A stretch of 64,000 bases of DNA from Chloracidobacterium sp. Its GTDB lineage: Bacteria > Acidobacteriota > Blastocatellia > Chloracidobacteriales > Chloracidobacteriaceae. A program made the translations under genes and the position numbers. The stretch is taken from positions 62,001 through 126,000 of the forward strand of contig JANWUV010000006.1 of NCBI GenBank assembly GCA_025057975.1, read 5' to 3'. This document shows positions 8,918 through 17,883 of this stretch, piece by piece. The number at the start of each line of letters is the position of its first letter. Positions within the stretch are counted from its first letter, which is position 1. The notes under the pieces were generated by a model. It was given only the letters and a program-made list of their open reading frames with translations, had not been told where the DNA came from and made no database searches.

Positions 8918-9292
8918 TCAGCCAAAATGCCGGATGATGTCAGTAATCGAAACAATGCCGATGATTTTACCGACTTCGACGACCGGCGCGCGCGTCAGCT
9001 TATGCGCCGCCAGTAGGCGCGCCACGGCGCGAATGTCGTGCAGCGGTTCAACGAAAAACATCGGCTTCGTCATGATTTGGTGAACATGCGCCCGGTCGAG
9101 ATTACCGCCAGTAGCGATGACCTTGTAGACGATGTCGCGGTCGGTGATGATGCCGTGCCCATCGTACTCGTCGCGCGGTAGGACAATCAGGCAGTGGACG
9201 CGCCTTCGGTTCATCAGCGCAAGCGCTTCGCGCACTGTCGCTTCGCCGGAGATGAAATCAAAATCGTTCGTCATTAAGTCTTTGGCTCGCAT
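8918..9292 (-). CDS. CBS-domain pair protein
   Basis: The 124-residue protein consists of two CBS domains: MRAKDLMTNDFDFISGEATVREA with CLIVLPRDEYDGHGIITDRDIVY, and VHQIMTKPMFFVEPLHDIRAVARLL with RAPVVEVGKIIGIVSITDIIR. Stand-alone CBS pairs bind adenine nucleotides and act as energy or redox sensors, often on a separate partner. AAGG just before the ATG supports the start. About 190 bases separate it from glyS; that stretch shows no gene. The partner is unknown. Confidence 0.9.
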   Translation of the reverse strand: MRAKDLMTNDFDFISGEATVREALALMNRRRVHCLIVLPRDEYDGHGIITDRDIVYKVIATGGNLDRAHVHQIMTKPMFFVEPLHDIRAVARLLAAHKLTRAPVVEVGKIIGIVSITDIIRHFG

Positions 9293-9331
9293 CCTTGCCT
9301 TTCTGGGAGCGCCACGCTGATCAGGGCAGGG

Positions 9332-9631
9332 CTAACGCTTCTTTTTGAATAATTGCTCGAACGCCTTACGAGCGTCGTCAGCTGCTGTCCGCGCTTTGGA
9401 AGCGCTGGTCAGCGCCACCTTGGTGTTGGGGGCGAAATGTTCGCAGTGGTTGGCCGCCGCCTTGTCGCGCACTGGTTCGGCGATTGGCTCGCGGCACTCG
9501 AACCGCGCACCGGCGTCAAAGAAACGACAGTTGCGGCAGCAATGGAGGTCGGCTCCGCATTCGTGGCAGCGGTCAAGACGGCCAACCCGTCCGAAAAGGC
9601 GCACCTCGCGCCCACAAGCATGGCAGATCAT
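9332..9631 (-). CDS. Small zinc-ribbon-like cysteine-rich protein
   Basis: The 99-residue protein starts CHACGREV, continues CHECGADLHCCRNCRFF and then has FECREP and NHCEHF, giving many paired cysteines that could bind two zinc ions. A basic C-terminal tail ends in KKKR. The ATG at 9631 places the first cysteine pair at the N-terminus; the longer frame to 9742 runs into the FeS protein gene upstream. It probably forms an operon with the NapH-like gene 16 bases upstream. Function unknown. Confidence 0.7.
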   Translation of the reverse strand: MICHACGREVRLFGRVGRLDRCHECGADLHCCRNCRFFDAGARFECREPIAEPVRDKAAANHCEHFAPNTKVALTSASKARTAADDARKAFEQLFKKKR

Positions 9632-9647
9632 AGCGCCAGCTCCGGTC

Positions 9648-10274
9648 TTATGAGGCGTTGTCGGCGCGGGCTTCGCGCTCCGACGTGGCCGGTGCGCGCC
9701 GCCGTCCCAACCGAACAAGTCCCGGTCGGGCGCGCGCCGCATGCATCTTACGACAGCTGTCCACCACTATGCCAAACGGACAAAAGTATCGGCACGCTCC
9801 GCGCTTACCCAAGACGAACACACTCCCCGCCACGAACGCAAGCAGCCCAAGGTGCAGCGCATGCGACCAGAGGTTGTCCGCATCAAAGCCCATTGAGCTG
9901 GTATGCGCCGTCATGGCGTCGCGCCAAAACAGCCACGCCAGCGGTACCCACAAGACGGCGACAACCAACACACCAATTTGTGTGATGCGGGGATTGAAGG
10001 TCACCCGCGCCTTGGCGAAGCGGGCGAAAACGTCTTGGACGCCGCCAAGCCAGCAAATCCAAGCGCACACCCAGCGCCCTGTTCGCGCTGTGAGATAGAC
10101 TAGAACGCCCCAAAAGATCAGCCCGTAGATCGCCCAGGCCAGATTCGGAATCGCTGCGCGGATCAGTAGGACGTGAATCAGCACAAACAACATCTGCGTC
10201 GCCAGCCGGTAGGGTAAAAGATTGCGGCGCGAACGGGCAGATGTCGGCTCGGATGACAGGACTTCAGACGGCAT
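9648..10274 (-). CDS. NapH/NosR-like membrane protein with FeS-type cysteine motifs
   Basis: The 208-residue protein has about four hydrophobic segments (near residues 25-45, 45-60, 98-118 and 140-160). Between them are cysteine motifs CAWICWLGG and CRYFCPFG followed by DSCRK. CxxxCP motifs at membrane borders are seen in NapH/NosR/RdxA-type proteins that move electrons between quinones and periplasmic or cytoplasmic partners. The first motif lacks the proline. No full 2x[4Fe-4S] ferredoxin domain is present. The ATG at 10274 is preferred to the TTG two codons earlier. Confidence 0.65.
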   Translation of the reverse strand: MPSEVLSSEPTSARSRRNLLPYRLATQMLFVLIHVLLIRAAIPNLAWAIYGLIFWGVLVYLTARTGRWVCAWICWLGGVQDVFARFAKARVTFNPRITQIGVLVVAVLWVPLAWLFWRDAMTAHTSSMGFDADNLWSHALHLGLLAFVAGSVFVLGKRGACRYFCPFGIVVDSCRKMHAARARPGLVRLGRRRAPATSEREARADNAS

Positions 10275-10470
10275 GGTCAACGGATACCGACTCTCGTTGA
10301 AATCTTGGCCTGAACGTGAATGACGCCCGCTAGAGGGGGCGACAGCGGGCTTGGTTCCACGCTACATTGCTGTGACAAAGTAGGGAAATCCTTTTTGAAG
10401 GGCGAACAGCGCATCTTGCCATTCGCCTAAACTGGGGCAACCCGCCGACGGCGTACGGTTGATGGCGTCA

Positions 10471-10495
10471 CCGCCGATGTGCCAATCATCGGCGG
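10471..10495 (+). other. Hairpin in the region upstream of the DUF1800 gene
   Basis: CCGCCGATG and CATCGGCGG form a perfect 9-bp stem with a 7-base loop. There is no T tract, so it is not a classic terminator. The divergent gap 10275-10620 otherwise shows no gene; the promoters for both flanking genes must be here. Confidence 0.35.
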
Positions 10496-10620
10496 CGACA
10501 AAATTCAGACTTTTTGGCGCAGGCGACGCTCTAAAACGGCACGCCACCGACTGACCTGACCTCTGTCTCGCGCGCGGCCGCCGGCTGTGTGTGGGACTGC
10601 CGATATGGAGAAAGATTGCT

Positions 10621-12324
10621 ATGACTTCGGCCGCTTCTTCTTCTTTTTCGCGTCGTAGTGTTGCGACGGCGTTCTTCACCGGCGGCGACCGGTTTGAAGA
10701 CACATCTGTACTGTATAGTGACACCTCGCAGGCGGCGGGCGTTCCCGACATACCGCCGCTTGAAGTGATCGCTGCTAATCGCATGGCTTTTGGTCCGCGC
10801 CCCGGCGACCTAGAGCGCATTCGGGCAATGGGCTTTGAAGCCTATGTCGAAGAGCAGCTTCATCCCAACGACGCTGACGACGCGCTGTTTCTGGCTAAGC
10901 GCCAGAGCGCACGGTTACGCATTAGCTATCCGGCCGGCGACGGCTACCCGGCGGTGGACGAGATGCGCCCGCTGACGGCGCTGGACAAGCCGCTCAGTGA
11001 ATTGTGGCCGCTTGGCGACACGAGCGTTTCACTACCGTTCGCTGAGCGCAATCGTCCGCTGGAAGAGGTGCGTGTCGAAACCGTGCTGCGGGCGATGTAC
11101 AGCAAGTGGCAGTTGCGGGAAGTTCTTGTGGGTTTTTGGCATGACCACTTCAATGTGGACGCCCGCTCCAACCCGCGTATTTATGCGACATGGCCGCTCT
11201 ACAACCGCTTGTTTCGGCGGCATGCCCTTGGAAACTTTCGTGTGATGCTCGAAGAAGTCACCAAGAGCATTGCCATGATGTACTACCTCAACCTCGTCAG
11301 CAGCCGGAACACGGCGCCCAACAAAAACTTCGCCCGTGAACTGCTCGAATTGCATACGCTCGGCGCCAACAACTACTTTCCAAACGCCGCCGATGCACCG
11401 GTGTTCCCCAGCGGACAGGTTTCAACCGGCTACACGGAAAATGATGTCAATCAAGTCGCAGCGGCGCTGACGGGTTGGACGATCGCCGCCGGGCAGCGCG
11501 TCGGTAGCACGACCCTACCCAACACCGGGCAGTTTGTCTTTGTGCCGCAGTGGAACGACCCGGCGGCGCGGACGGTGCTCAACGTCCCGTTGCCAGCAGC
11601 GACTTCCGCCGATCCGATGGTGCAGGGGCGCCGCATCTTGGACATTTTGGCGGCGAATCCGAGTACGGCGCGGTTTATTTGTACGAAGCTGTGTCGCCGG
11701 CTGGTGGCCGACAATCCGCCGCCGGAACTTGTCAAGCGCGCCGTCGTCGCGTGGCGGGAAAACCTGACGGCAAACGATCAGATTGCGCGCGTGGTGCGGG
11801 TCATTCTGCGGTCGCCGGAGTTTGCGCAGATTTGGGGGCAAAAGACCAAGCAGCCGTTTGAGCACACCATTTCGTTCCTGCGAGCGATAGACGCCAACTT
11901 GGCCGACAACGGCGGCGGCTATGTGCCGTACTCGCTGGTCGCCGAAGCTGGCCATGCGCTGTTTGCGTGGCCCGCGCCAAACGGTTTTCCCGACGTTAGC
12001 GGCTACTGGCTCAACACCAACACCTTCCGTGCCAGTTGGCGGAACATTACGGTGACGTTGACGAACGGTTACAGCGGCATCCAGCACAATCTGCGCGCGA
12101 GTTTGCCGTCGGGTGTGACAACGACGCGCCAGATTGTGGATTACTTCATCGCGCGCATTATGGGGCGTCCAGTACGCCCGGAGGTCTATACCGAGTTGAT
12201 TGAGTATTTGCGTGGAACAGCTTCCCCTGACGCGCCGCCGTCGGGGACGACCGCCGAAGTCACCAACCGCATCAACCTGATGGTCGCGCGCCTGTGCGTG
12301 TCGCCGGATTTCTGGTGGCGATAG
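10621..12324 (+). CDS. DUF1800 family protein
   Basis: The 567-residue protein matches the DUF1800 family, large proteins common in Acidobacteria and Planctomycetes and nearly always paired with a DUF1501 protein, as here. Recognisable parts are an early HLLNRMAFGP-like stretch (ANRMAFGPRPGDLERI), VETVLRAMYSKWQLREVLVGFWHDHFNV, NFARELLELHTLGA and DVNQVAAALTGWTI, plus a late KLCRRLVADNPP. The biochemical role is unknown. GGAG at 10606 supports the ATG at 10621 rather than the one at 10591. No clear signal peptide is seen at the N-terminus. Confidence 0.9.
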   Translation: MTSAASSSFSRRSVATAFFTGGDRFEDTSVLYSDTSQAAGVPDIPPLEVIAANRMAFGPRPGDLERIRAMGFEAYVEEQLHPNDADDALFLAKRQSARLRISYPAGDGYPAVDEMRPLTALDKPLSELWPLGDTSVSLPFAERNRPLEEVRVETVLRAMYSKWQLREVLVGFWHDHFNVDARSNPRIYATWPLYNRLFRRHALGNFRVMLEEVTKSIAMMYYLNLVSSRNTAPNKNFARELLELHTLGANNYFPNAADAPVFPSGQVSTGYTENDVNQVAAALTGWTIAAGQRVGSTTLPNTGQFVFVPQWNDPAARTVLNVPLPAATSADPMVQGRRILDILAANPSTARFICTKLCRRLVADNPPPELVKRAVVAWRENLTANDQIARVVRVILRSPEFAQIWGQKTKQPFEHTISFLRAIDANLADNGGGYVPYSLVAEAGHALFAWPAPNGFPDVSGYWLNTNTFRASWRNITVTLTNGYSGIQHNLRASLPSGVTTTRQIVDYFIARIMGRPVRPEVYTELIEYLRGTASPDAPPSGTTAEVTNRINLMVARLCVSPDFWWR

Positions 12325-12344
12325 GAGAAAGGAGCTATGGGCTT

Positions 12345-13634
12345 ATGCCACTAACAAGACGCCAATTTGTTGTTGGTTCAAGTCTGGCGGCCGCCTATGC
12401 CGCGACGGGGACAGCCCGCATTGGTGGGTTGGTGTATGGGCAAACCGCCGGGACGAATGAAATTCTAGTCGTGCTATACCTGCGGGGTGGGATTGACGGC
12501 TTGAACTTCGCCGCGCCGGTCAACGAGCCAAACTATGTCGCTTCACGGTCAACACTACGCCTGCGGGAGAGCGGTACCGACGCCGGCCTGCCGCTGGCGA
12601 ATCCCATCGGCAACGGCGTGGACTTTCGGCTCCATCCGAGCGCCCGGCCGCTGCTTGACCTGTATCAGGCTGGGGCGCTGGCGATTGTGCATGCGGTAGG
12701 GTTGACCGTCGCCAACCGGAGTCACTTTGACGCGCAAAGCTTGATGGAAGGCGGCGTGCCGACGGCGCGGCAGCAGACGGGGTGGTTGACCCGGCACATC
12801 ACGAGTTCGGGCGGACAGGGGGGCGTTTTACCTACCGTCGCCGCCTCCAGCAGCTTGCCCGGCGCGTTGATTGGCAGCGGCAGCGCCATCGCCATGCCGA
12901 ACCTTGCCAACTTCGCGCTGCCCGGCGACCCCACAATTTTCCCGGCGATGACGCGGATGTACACCGGCACAACACCGCTCCACATGGCGGGTTTCAACGC
13001 CATTCACGCCATCCAGTCGGTCAACAGCGCGATTGGGCGGCCGCCGACCGGCGGGACGCTGCCGGCCTACACGCCGGAAAACGGTGCAACGTACGCCCAG
13101 CCGGAAACGCAGACCGGCTCCTTGGGCGCAGCGCTTATCACCATCGCTCGGCTCATCAAGCTCGATGTCGGTTTGCGCGTTGCGACGTTGGATGTCGGCG
13201 GCTGGGATACGCACAACAATCAGGGGTTGACAACCGGGACTTACGCCAACAACGTGGATTCGCTCGCGCGCAACCTACTGGCGTTTTACAACGACATGGT
13301 TCGTTACCGGCAGCGCGTCACGCTTGTCGCTATGAGCGAGTTCGGGCGAACGCTGCGCGAAAACCAAAGCGGCGGTACTGACCACGGACGCGCTTCCATC
13401 ATGCTGGTGTTGGGCGGCAGTGTGAATGGTGGGCGGATGTTCGGTCGCTGGCCCGGCCTGTCCAGCAACGCGCTGGACGGCGGCGACTTGGCGGTGACGA
13501 CCGATTATCGGCAGGTCTTGGCGGAGATCTTGGTACGGCGCTTGAGGAACACACAACTCAGTACGGTGTTTCCCGGCCTTGGCGCATACCAGCCGCTGGG
13601 CATCGTACAGGGGAACGATCTGCCAACGACGTAA
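12345..13634 (+). CDS. DUF1501 family protein, Tat-exported
   Basis: The 429-residue protein starts with a Tat-type signal (MPLTRRQFVVGSSLAAAYAATG) and belongs to the DUF1501 family, which is distantly related to sulfatase/alkaline-phosphatase-fold proteins. The family segments LYLRGGIDGLNFAAP, HPSARPLLDLYQAGALAIVHAVG, DVGGWDTHNNQG and MSEFGRTLRENQSGGTDHGRA are all present; the Asp and His residues there suggest metal binding. The gene begins 20 bases after the DUF1800 stop with GGAG before it, so the two form an operon. Substrate unknown. Confidence 0.92.
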   Translation: MPLTRRQFVVGSSLAAAYAATGTARIGGLVYGQTAGTNEILVVLYLRGGIDGLNFAAPVNEPNYVASRSTLRLRESGTDAGLPLANPIGNGVDFRLHPSARPLLDLYQAGALAIVHAVGLTVANRSHFDAQSLMEGGVPTARQQTGWLTRHITSSGGQGGVLPTVAASSSLPGALIGSGSAIAMPNLANFALPGDPTIFPAMTRMYTGTTPLHMAGFNAIHAIQSVNSAIGRPPTGGTLPAYTPENGATYAQPETQTGSLGAALITIARLIKLDVGLRVATLDVGGWDTHNNQGLTTGTYANNVDSLARNLLAFYNDMVRYRQRVTLVAMSEFGRTLRENQSGGTDHGRASIMLVLGGSVNGGRMFGRWPGLSSNALDGGDLAVTTDYRQVLAEILVRRLRNTQLSTVFPGLGAYQPLGIVQGNDLPTT

Positions 13635-13657
13635 CTTTTGTCCAACCGATACATCCG

Positions 13658-13693
13658 ACGCCCGCTTGGCCCAAGCCGGCGGGCGTTGTTTTT
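13658..13693 (+). terminator. Rho-independent terminator after the DUF1800-DUF1501 operon
   Basis: ACGCCCGC (13658-13665) pairs with GCGGGCGT (13679-13686), with an inner CTTGG/CCAAG stem in the loop, followed by TGTTTTT. It lies about 25 bases after the DUF1501 stop codon. Confidence 0.75.
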
Positions 13694-13794
13694 GGGCGCG
13701 ACGCTCCGTTAGATTGACCCAAAAACAGACCGTTGCGCAGACTGGTGACACCCCCTCTTCCGCTCACCCCGACACAGCGTAGGAGGTGTTTGCC

Positions 13795-14451
13795 ATGTAC
13801 CATCCCGTATCCCCCCAGCCGCGAGAAGGGCTTTCAACGCCTGCCGCCGTCGTCGTTTTGTTGGCGATCGGCGCGCTGCTGGTTTCCTCGGTCGGGCTAA
13901 CGCTCTACTTCCTAGTGAGCTTGAAGCGCACGTCGTCGGCTGGAGTGCGGTCGGACCGCAACCGGCAGGCGGCACCGGCGCAACCGGATTCATCCAAACC
14001 GCCGAGCCGGGCGACGAGTCCCGCCGCACCTACCAGTCAAACCCGCAGCGGCGGCGCAACGACCGACGCCAGTTCGTCCACCGTAAATTCGCTTGAAATA
14101 CAGATGGGCGTTGTTTCAGCGTCCGGCGACTTTATACCGCAGTCGTCCTTTCCCAGAGGGATTGGAAAGATTGTCTGTCGCGTTACCGTCCCGAGCGTGT
14201 CAACCAGCGACATCTACAGCACCTACTGGTACGTGGACGACGCCCCCGGCGATCGAACCGGAAGACTCATGTGCGTCATTCACGGCGAGCCATTTACCGA
14301 AGACGATGTGCGGTATGCGCAGCGGTGGGGCGGCATAACGTTCAATCACACGATGAATGTCGGCGGCTACCCTCTTTTGCCGGGCCTTTACCGCGTCCAA
14401 GTGGTAAGAAGCGGACAAAAGTTGCGTTTCGTCCGTTTTCGGGTTGAGTAA
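13795..14451 (+). CDS. Membrane-anchored protein of unknown function (DUF2914-like C-terminus)
   Basis: The 218-residue protein has a short Pro-rich N-terminus, one membrane segment (about residues 14-42, TPAAVVVLLAIGALLVSSVGLTLYFLV in part), a Ser/Thr/Pro/Ala-rich linker to residue 95, and a C-terminal beta-rich domain with two Trp-containing strands (STYWYVDD) and a closing GLYRVQVVRSGQKLRFVRF. The pattern resembles small extracytoplasmic domains that follow a linker, perhaps DUF2914-type, but I do not recognise it firmly. AGGAGG 7 bases upstream fixes the ATG at 13795. Confidence 0.75.
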   Translation: MYHPVSPQPREGLSTPAAVVVLLAIGALLVSSVGLTLYFLVSLKRTSSAGVRSDRNRQAAPAQPDSSKPPSRATSPAAPTSQTRSGGATTDASSSTVNSLEIQMGVVSASGDFIPQSSFPRGIGKIVCRVTVPSVSTSDIYSTYWYVDDAPGDRTGRLMCVIHGEPFTEDDVRYAQRWGGITFNHTMNVGGYPLLPGLYRVQVVRSGQKLRFVRFRVE

Positions 14452-14819
14452 AAACACTTGCGGATTTTGTCCTCGGCAAGGCTGCGTCGGCGTGGCGGAG
14501 TTAGGATGCGGCCTGCTCGGCGTTGTTTGTTGGTGCGACTGAACCCGCGCCGGAGCAGTCGCCGGACAAATGGGGCAAGTCAATCTGCGCCAGCCGGCGG
14601 CGAAAGGGCTGTCGCAGCGGCCGATGGTCGAGGTTGTGTTGAGGGAAATCGTGGATGCGAAGGCGCCGGGAGGCGGTCGGGGCCCAAGCGCTGTTTGCGA
14701 GGCTAGTGGGACCGCGCCGCCACCCATCGGAGTAATCTGGAGTCATGTCCACGCCGACAGGTCGCCGCCGTCATAAATGCTAAGGGCACCGACCGCCGCC
14801 CTGCAGATGTGAAATGGCT
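14452..14819. other. Intergenic region without a recognisable gene
   Basis: 368 bases between convergent genes. Short frames exist on both strands, but their Arg-rich or Pro-rich translations and lack of ribosome binding sites do not look coding. No clear terminator with a T tract, tRNA or repeat was seen. Confidence 0.6.
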
Positions 14820-16379
14820 CTAAAACTGCATGGTCGCCAAGCGCAGCGCCGCGCGGGCCTGTTCGTACTCAGCCTGTACATCAATGAGCTTGTTGCGAGC
14901 TTCGGCTGTAGCGCGTTCGCGTTGGTTGACGAGAAACAGCGAACTATCCCCTAACAAGAATCGCTGGTTTTCGCCGCGCTCCAGGACGATAGCCGCCTCC
15001 AGTTCGCGCTTGGTCGCCAGATACCGCCGCCAGGCGGCGTTGATCGCGGAAGCGGTATCGTTGATTTCCGTGATGATTTGCTGCCGCAGCGCCCGCTCTT
15101 CAAGTTCAAGCTTTTGAAGCTTGAGCTGCGCTTGCGCGATGCGTCCGTCGGCGGTGCGCTGGCGAAGCGGCAACTCAAAAATGAAGCCGGCCTTGAGCGT
15201 TGTCCCGATACCGCCGAGGCCAACATCTCGCCCCGGCGCAAGAGCGAAATCGAGAATCGGACGCCGCTGGTTGCGCGCCAAATCCAAGTCAAGCCGCGTA
15301 ATATCCTTGAGTACGGCGATGGCTTGCAACTCCGGGCGGCGTTGCAGCGCCAGCCGGATCGCGTCCTGGATTTCGGCCTCCGTCACTTCGGTCGGCTCAA
15401 GTTGCAGGCTGACATCCAGCACGCTGCCTTCATCCGGCGGCGGCTGCGCCGTTACGTCGTCCAGCCAGAGCGACAGTGACAACTTGAACTGTGCTTTCTG
15501 GAAATCCCGCTCCGCTTTGGCGAGGGCGGCTTGTCGGCGTTGTACTTCCTGTTCGGCTTCAACGGCGTCAATTGGCGGGAGGTCGCCTGCAATTGTCCGT
15601 TGCCGAATGGCGTCATTGCGGATTTCAGCCAATCTCAGAAGGTCGCGCGCTACATCTAGCCGGCGCTTCGCGGCGACCCAGTCCCAGTAGTCGTCGGCGG
15701 CCTTACGGAAAAGCTCCAAGCGGGTCTGCGTCACGGCGATGTCGGCTTGGGTCTCGCCAAGAAACGCCTGCCGCTCGCCGATGGATTTGGCGTTGACGCG
15801 GAAGTCGCGGAACAGAGGAACCTTCAGCCCAAACAGGTATTCACCAGCGTCGCCCGTGGCGGACAGTGGTGATTTCGTCGCGCCCAAGTTGAGGTTCGAC
15901 GCGACGAAAAACTTAATCCCGGAGCGCGTTAGAAAGTTGACTTCCGTTCCGACGCCGAACGCTTCCGAGACCTTGCCGCGCTTGGACGAACTGTTGTAGC
16001 GCAGATAGTCCGTCGAAATAGACAAAATTGGGTCGAAAGCGCCTTGTTTCTCTATCCGCTTTGCCGTGGCGACCTGCCGCTCAATGACAGAGCCGCGCAG
16101 TTTTGGGTGGCGATCCTCGATGAGGCGGAAAACCTGCTCCAGCAGCAGCGGGGGCTTGGAGCTTCCCGGAGACGAGGCCGGAGCGCTTGGACGGCGGCCC
16201 GATTGCGGCTCAGCCGCCGCATGCGCAACAGCCGCCGCCAGCCGTCGTTCATCGGTGGTTGGGGCGTACACAATCCCCGGCAGGGCGGATTGCGCCGCCG
16301 CTGAACCGGTCAACCAGAGTCCAACGCAGGCTGCTGCAGCCAAACCGCGCTTACTTGTCGCCTTTGTCCGCGTCGTCAT
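14820..16379 (-). CDS. TolC-family outer membrane efflux protein
   Basis: The 519-residue protein begins with a signal peptide (MTTRTKATSKRGLAAAACVG... ending near GSAAA) and shows the TolC layout: two repeats of long coiled-coil helices and short outer membrane strands, with typical late segments such as LELEERALRQQIITEINDTASAINAAWRRY and EYEQARAALRLA. It should form the outer membrane exit duct of the exporter encoded upstream. The ATG at 16379 overlaps the HlyD gene by 29 bases; the longer frame reads through unrelated Arg-rich sequence. The first 100 residues after the signal are low complexity. Confidence 0.88.
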   Translation of the reverse strand: MTTRTKATSKRGLAAAACVGLWLTGSAAAQSALPGIVYAPTTDERRLAAAVAHAAAEPQSGRRPSAPASSPGSSKPPLLLEQVFRLIEDRHPKLRGSVIERQVATAKRIEKQGAFDPILSISTDYLRYNSSSKRGKVSEAFGVGTEVNFLTRSGIKFFVASNLNLGATKSPLSATGDAGEYLFGLKVPLFRDFRVNAKSIGERQAFLGETQADIAVTQTRLELFRKAADDYWDWVAAKRRLDVARDLLRLAEIRNDAIRQRTIAGDLPPIDAVEAEQEVQRRQAALAKAERDFQKAQFKLSLSLWLDDVTAQPPPDEGSVLDVSLQLEPTEVTEAEIQDAIRLALQRRPELQAIAVLKDITRLDLDLARNQRRPILDFALAPGRDVGLGGIGTTLKAGFIFELPLRQRTADGRIAQAQLKLQKLELEERALRQQIITEINDTASAINAAWRRYLATKRELEAAIVLERGENQRFLLGDSSLFLVNQRERATAEARNKLIDVQAEYEQARAALRLATMQF

Positions 16380-17838
16380 CCTTGTCGCCCTTTTCCTTGA
16401 CCTTGGCTTTGTCATCCTTGGGCTTTTTCCTGCGTTCAATCGGGTTGCGGTCGAACATCGGCGGGAAGCCATTGAACTGCCGCCAGAGTTCAAAGCCCAG
16501 CGACACCACGCGCAGCATGACCCAGCCGGTCGCCTGCGTCCCCGGCCGCAGCATGTCAAGGCGCGGCCACGGGTCGTCCTTACCCTTCTCAATGGCTTCG
16601 TAGTCGGGTTTGACTAACAGGCGAAAGCGGTTCATGCCGTCGTCCACAGCGTCAATAGCGACAACCCGACCACCGAACGTCCCGATGGCGACCGACGGCC
16701 AAGCGACAAACTGGACGGCCGGGAAACCCTCGAACTGCAGTCGGACTGGATCGCCGATGCGCACCAGCGGCGCGTCAAAGTCGCTGATGAGCAACTCGAC
16801 GGCTTGCTCCTCTTCCGTCACCCGTGGGACGAGGACGCATAAGACATCGCCCGCCTTGAGCGTTTCGGTTTCCCCGACGGCGCGCAACTGTGTCACCTGT
16901 CCGGCGCGCGGGGCGACGACCTGCCGTTGACTGACGCGCACCCGAAAGTTCTGGATGTCAATGTCGAGCTTCTGAAGACTGTTGCCGAGCGAGGCGATGG
17001 TTTCCTGAGCCGCCGCGTACGCGCTCTGGGCGCTGCTGAGCGACGCCAAGGTGTCGTTTTCGACGCGCTTTGCATCAAGTTCAGCGACTTTGAGGTCTTG
17101 TACGGCTACATTTAGCAACGCTTCAAGTCGCGCCACCTCTGCCCGCGATGTCTCCACCGCCTGCCGTGCCAACTCAAAATCGCGGTCGGAACGCAGACCC
17201 GGCTGAATGATCCAGTTGCCGTCGGCGTCCTTTTTGCCCTTGTTGAGGTCACGAATCCGCTCGAAGTTCAACTCGTTCGCCAACAAGGTTTGCTTCGCCG
17301 CTTCCAGCGATTGTTCAGCGGCACGCAGTCGGTCGGCCGCCTGCCGCACCCGCTCCTTCGCCGCTGGAATGGCTAAGTTGCGCGACTGTTCTAGAGCCGC
17401 GATCTGTTGTTGAAGCGCCGCGGCGCGGTTTTGCGCCGCCTCACGTTGAGCCGTCAGAAATTCACGCTGCCGCTCTAAACGCTCAAGCTGGTTCGGATCG
17501 AGAAACTTCGCGTCAATTTCCGCAATTTCGGCGATGACTGTTCCTGCTTCGACAAAATCACCTTCTTTGACCTTCCAACCCTTGAGACGACCGGGAATCT
17601 GGGCTTGGACGTTTTGCGGGCGTTCGTTGGGTGAGTAGATGATCACTTGCCCGACCCCCGTAATGGACTGCTGCCACGGCACGTAGATCAGCGCCAAGAT
17701 GACCAGGATGAGAAACAACACCAAGAGTAAGGCCAACGGTTGCGCCGGCCGCGGCGATTCTACGAGCCGCAGCGCCTGCGGCGTCGTTGCAGGGGACGGC
17801 AATGGAACAGCCTTGAGCTGACGCGCAGTCTGAGCCAT
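16351..17838 (-). CDS. HlyD-family membrane fusion (periplasmic adaptor) protein
   Basis: The 495-residue protein has a cytoplasmic Pro-rich N-terminus, one membrane segment at about residues 35-57 (LALLLVLFLILVILALIYV), a split lipoyl/barrel-sandwich domain (GRLKGWKVKEGDFVEAGTVIAEI and later VVAPRAGQVTQLRAVGETETLKAGDVL) and a long coiled-coil hairpin between them (about residues 130-320). It bridges the inner membrane ABC transporter and the TolC partner. The C-terminus is Lys/Asp-rich (KDDDADKGDK), which is unusual. It lies 45 bases downstream of the ABC gene. Confidence 0.92.
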   Translation of the reverse strand: MAQTARQLKAVPLPSPATTPQALRLVESPRPAQPLALLLVLFLILVILALIYVPWQQSITGVGQVIIYSPNERPQNVQAQIPGRLKGWKVKEGDFVEAGTVIAEIAEIDAKFLDPNQLERLERQREFLTAQREAAQNRAAALQQQIAALEQSRNLAIPAAKERVRQAADRLRAAEQSLEAAKQTLLANELNFERIRDLNKGKKDADGNWIIQPGLRSDRDFELARQAVETSRAEVARLEALLNVAVQDLKVAELDAKRVENDTLASLSSAQSAYAAAQETIASLGNSLQKLDIDIQNFRVRVSQRQVVAPRAGQVTQLRAVGETETLKAGDVLCVLVPRVTEEEQAVELLISDFDAPLVRIGDPVRLQFEGFPAVQFVAWPSVAIGTFGGRVVAIDAVDDGMNRFRLLVKPDYEAIEKGKDDPWPRLDMLRPGTQATGWVMLRVVSLGFELWRQFNGFPPMFDRNPIERRKKPKDDKAKVKEKGDKDDDADKGDK

Positions 17839-17883
17839 ACGACTTCTCCTTACTCCAATCGAGGCCGAAAGCGCCTCGGCGGC

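Noticed and set aside
13786-13794. GTG start for the gene at 13795
   Set aside because: It overlaps the AGGAGG ribosome binding site; the ATG at 13795 is correctly spaced.
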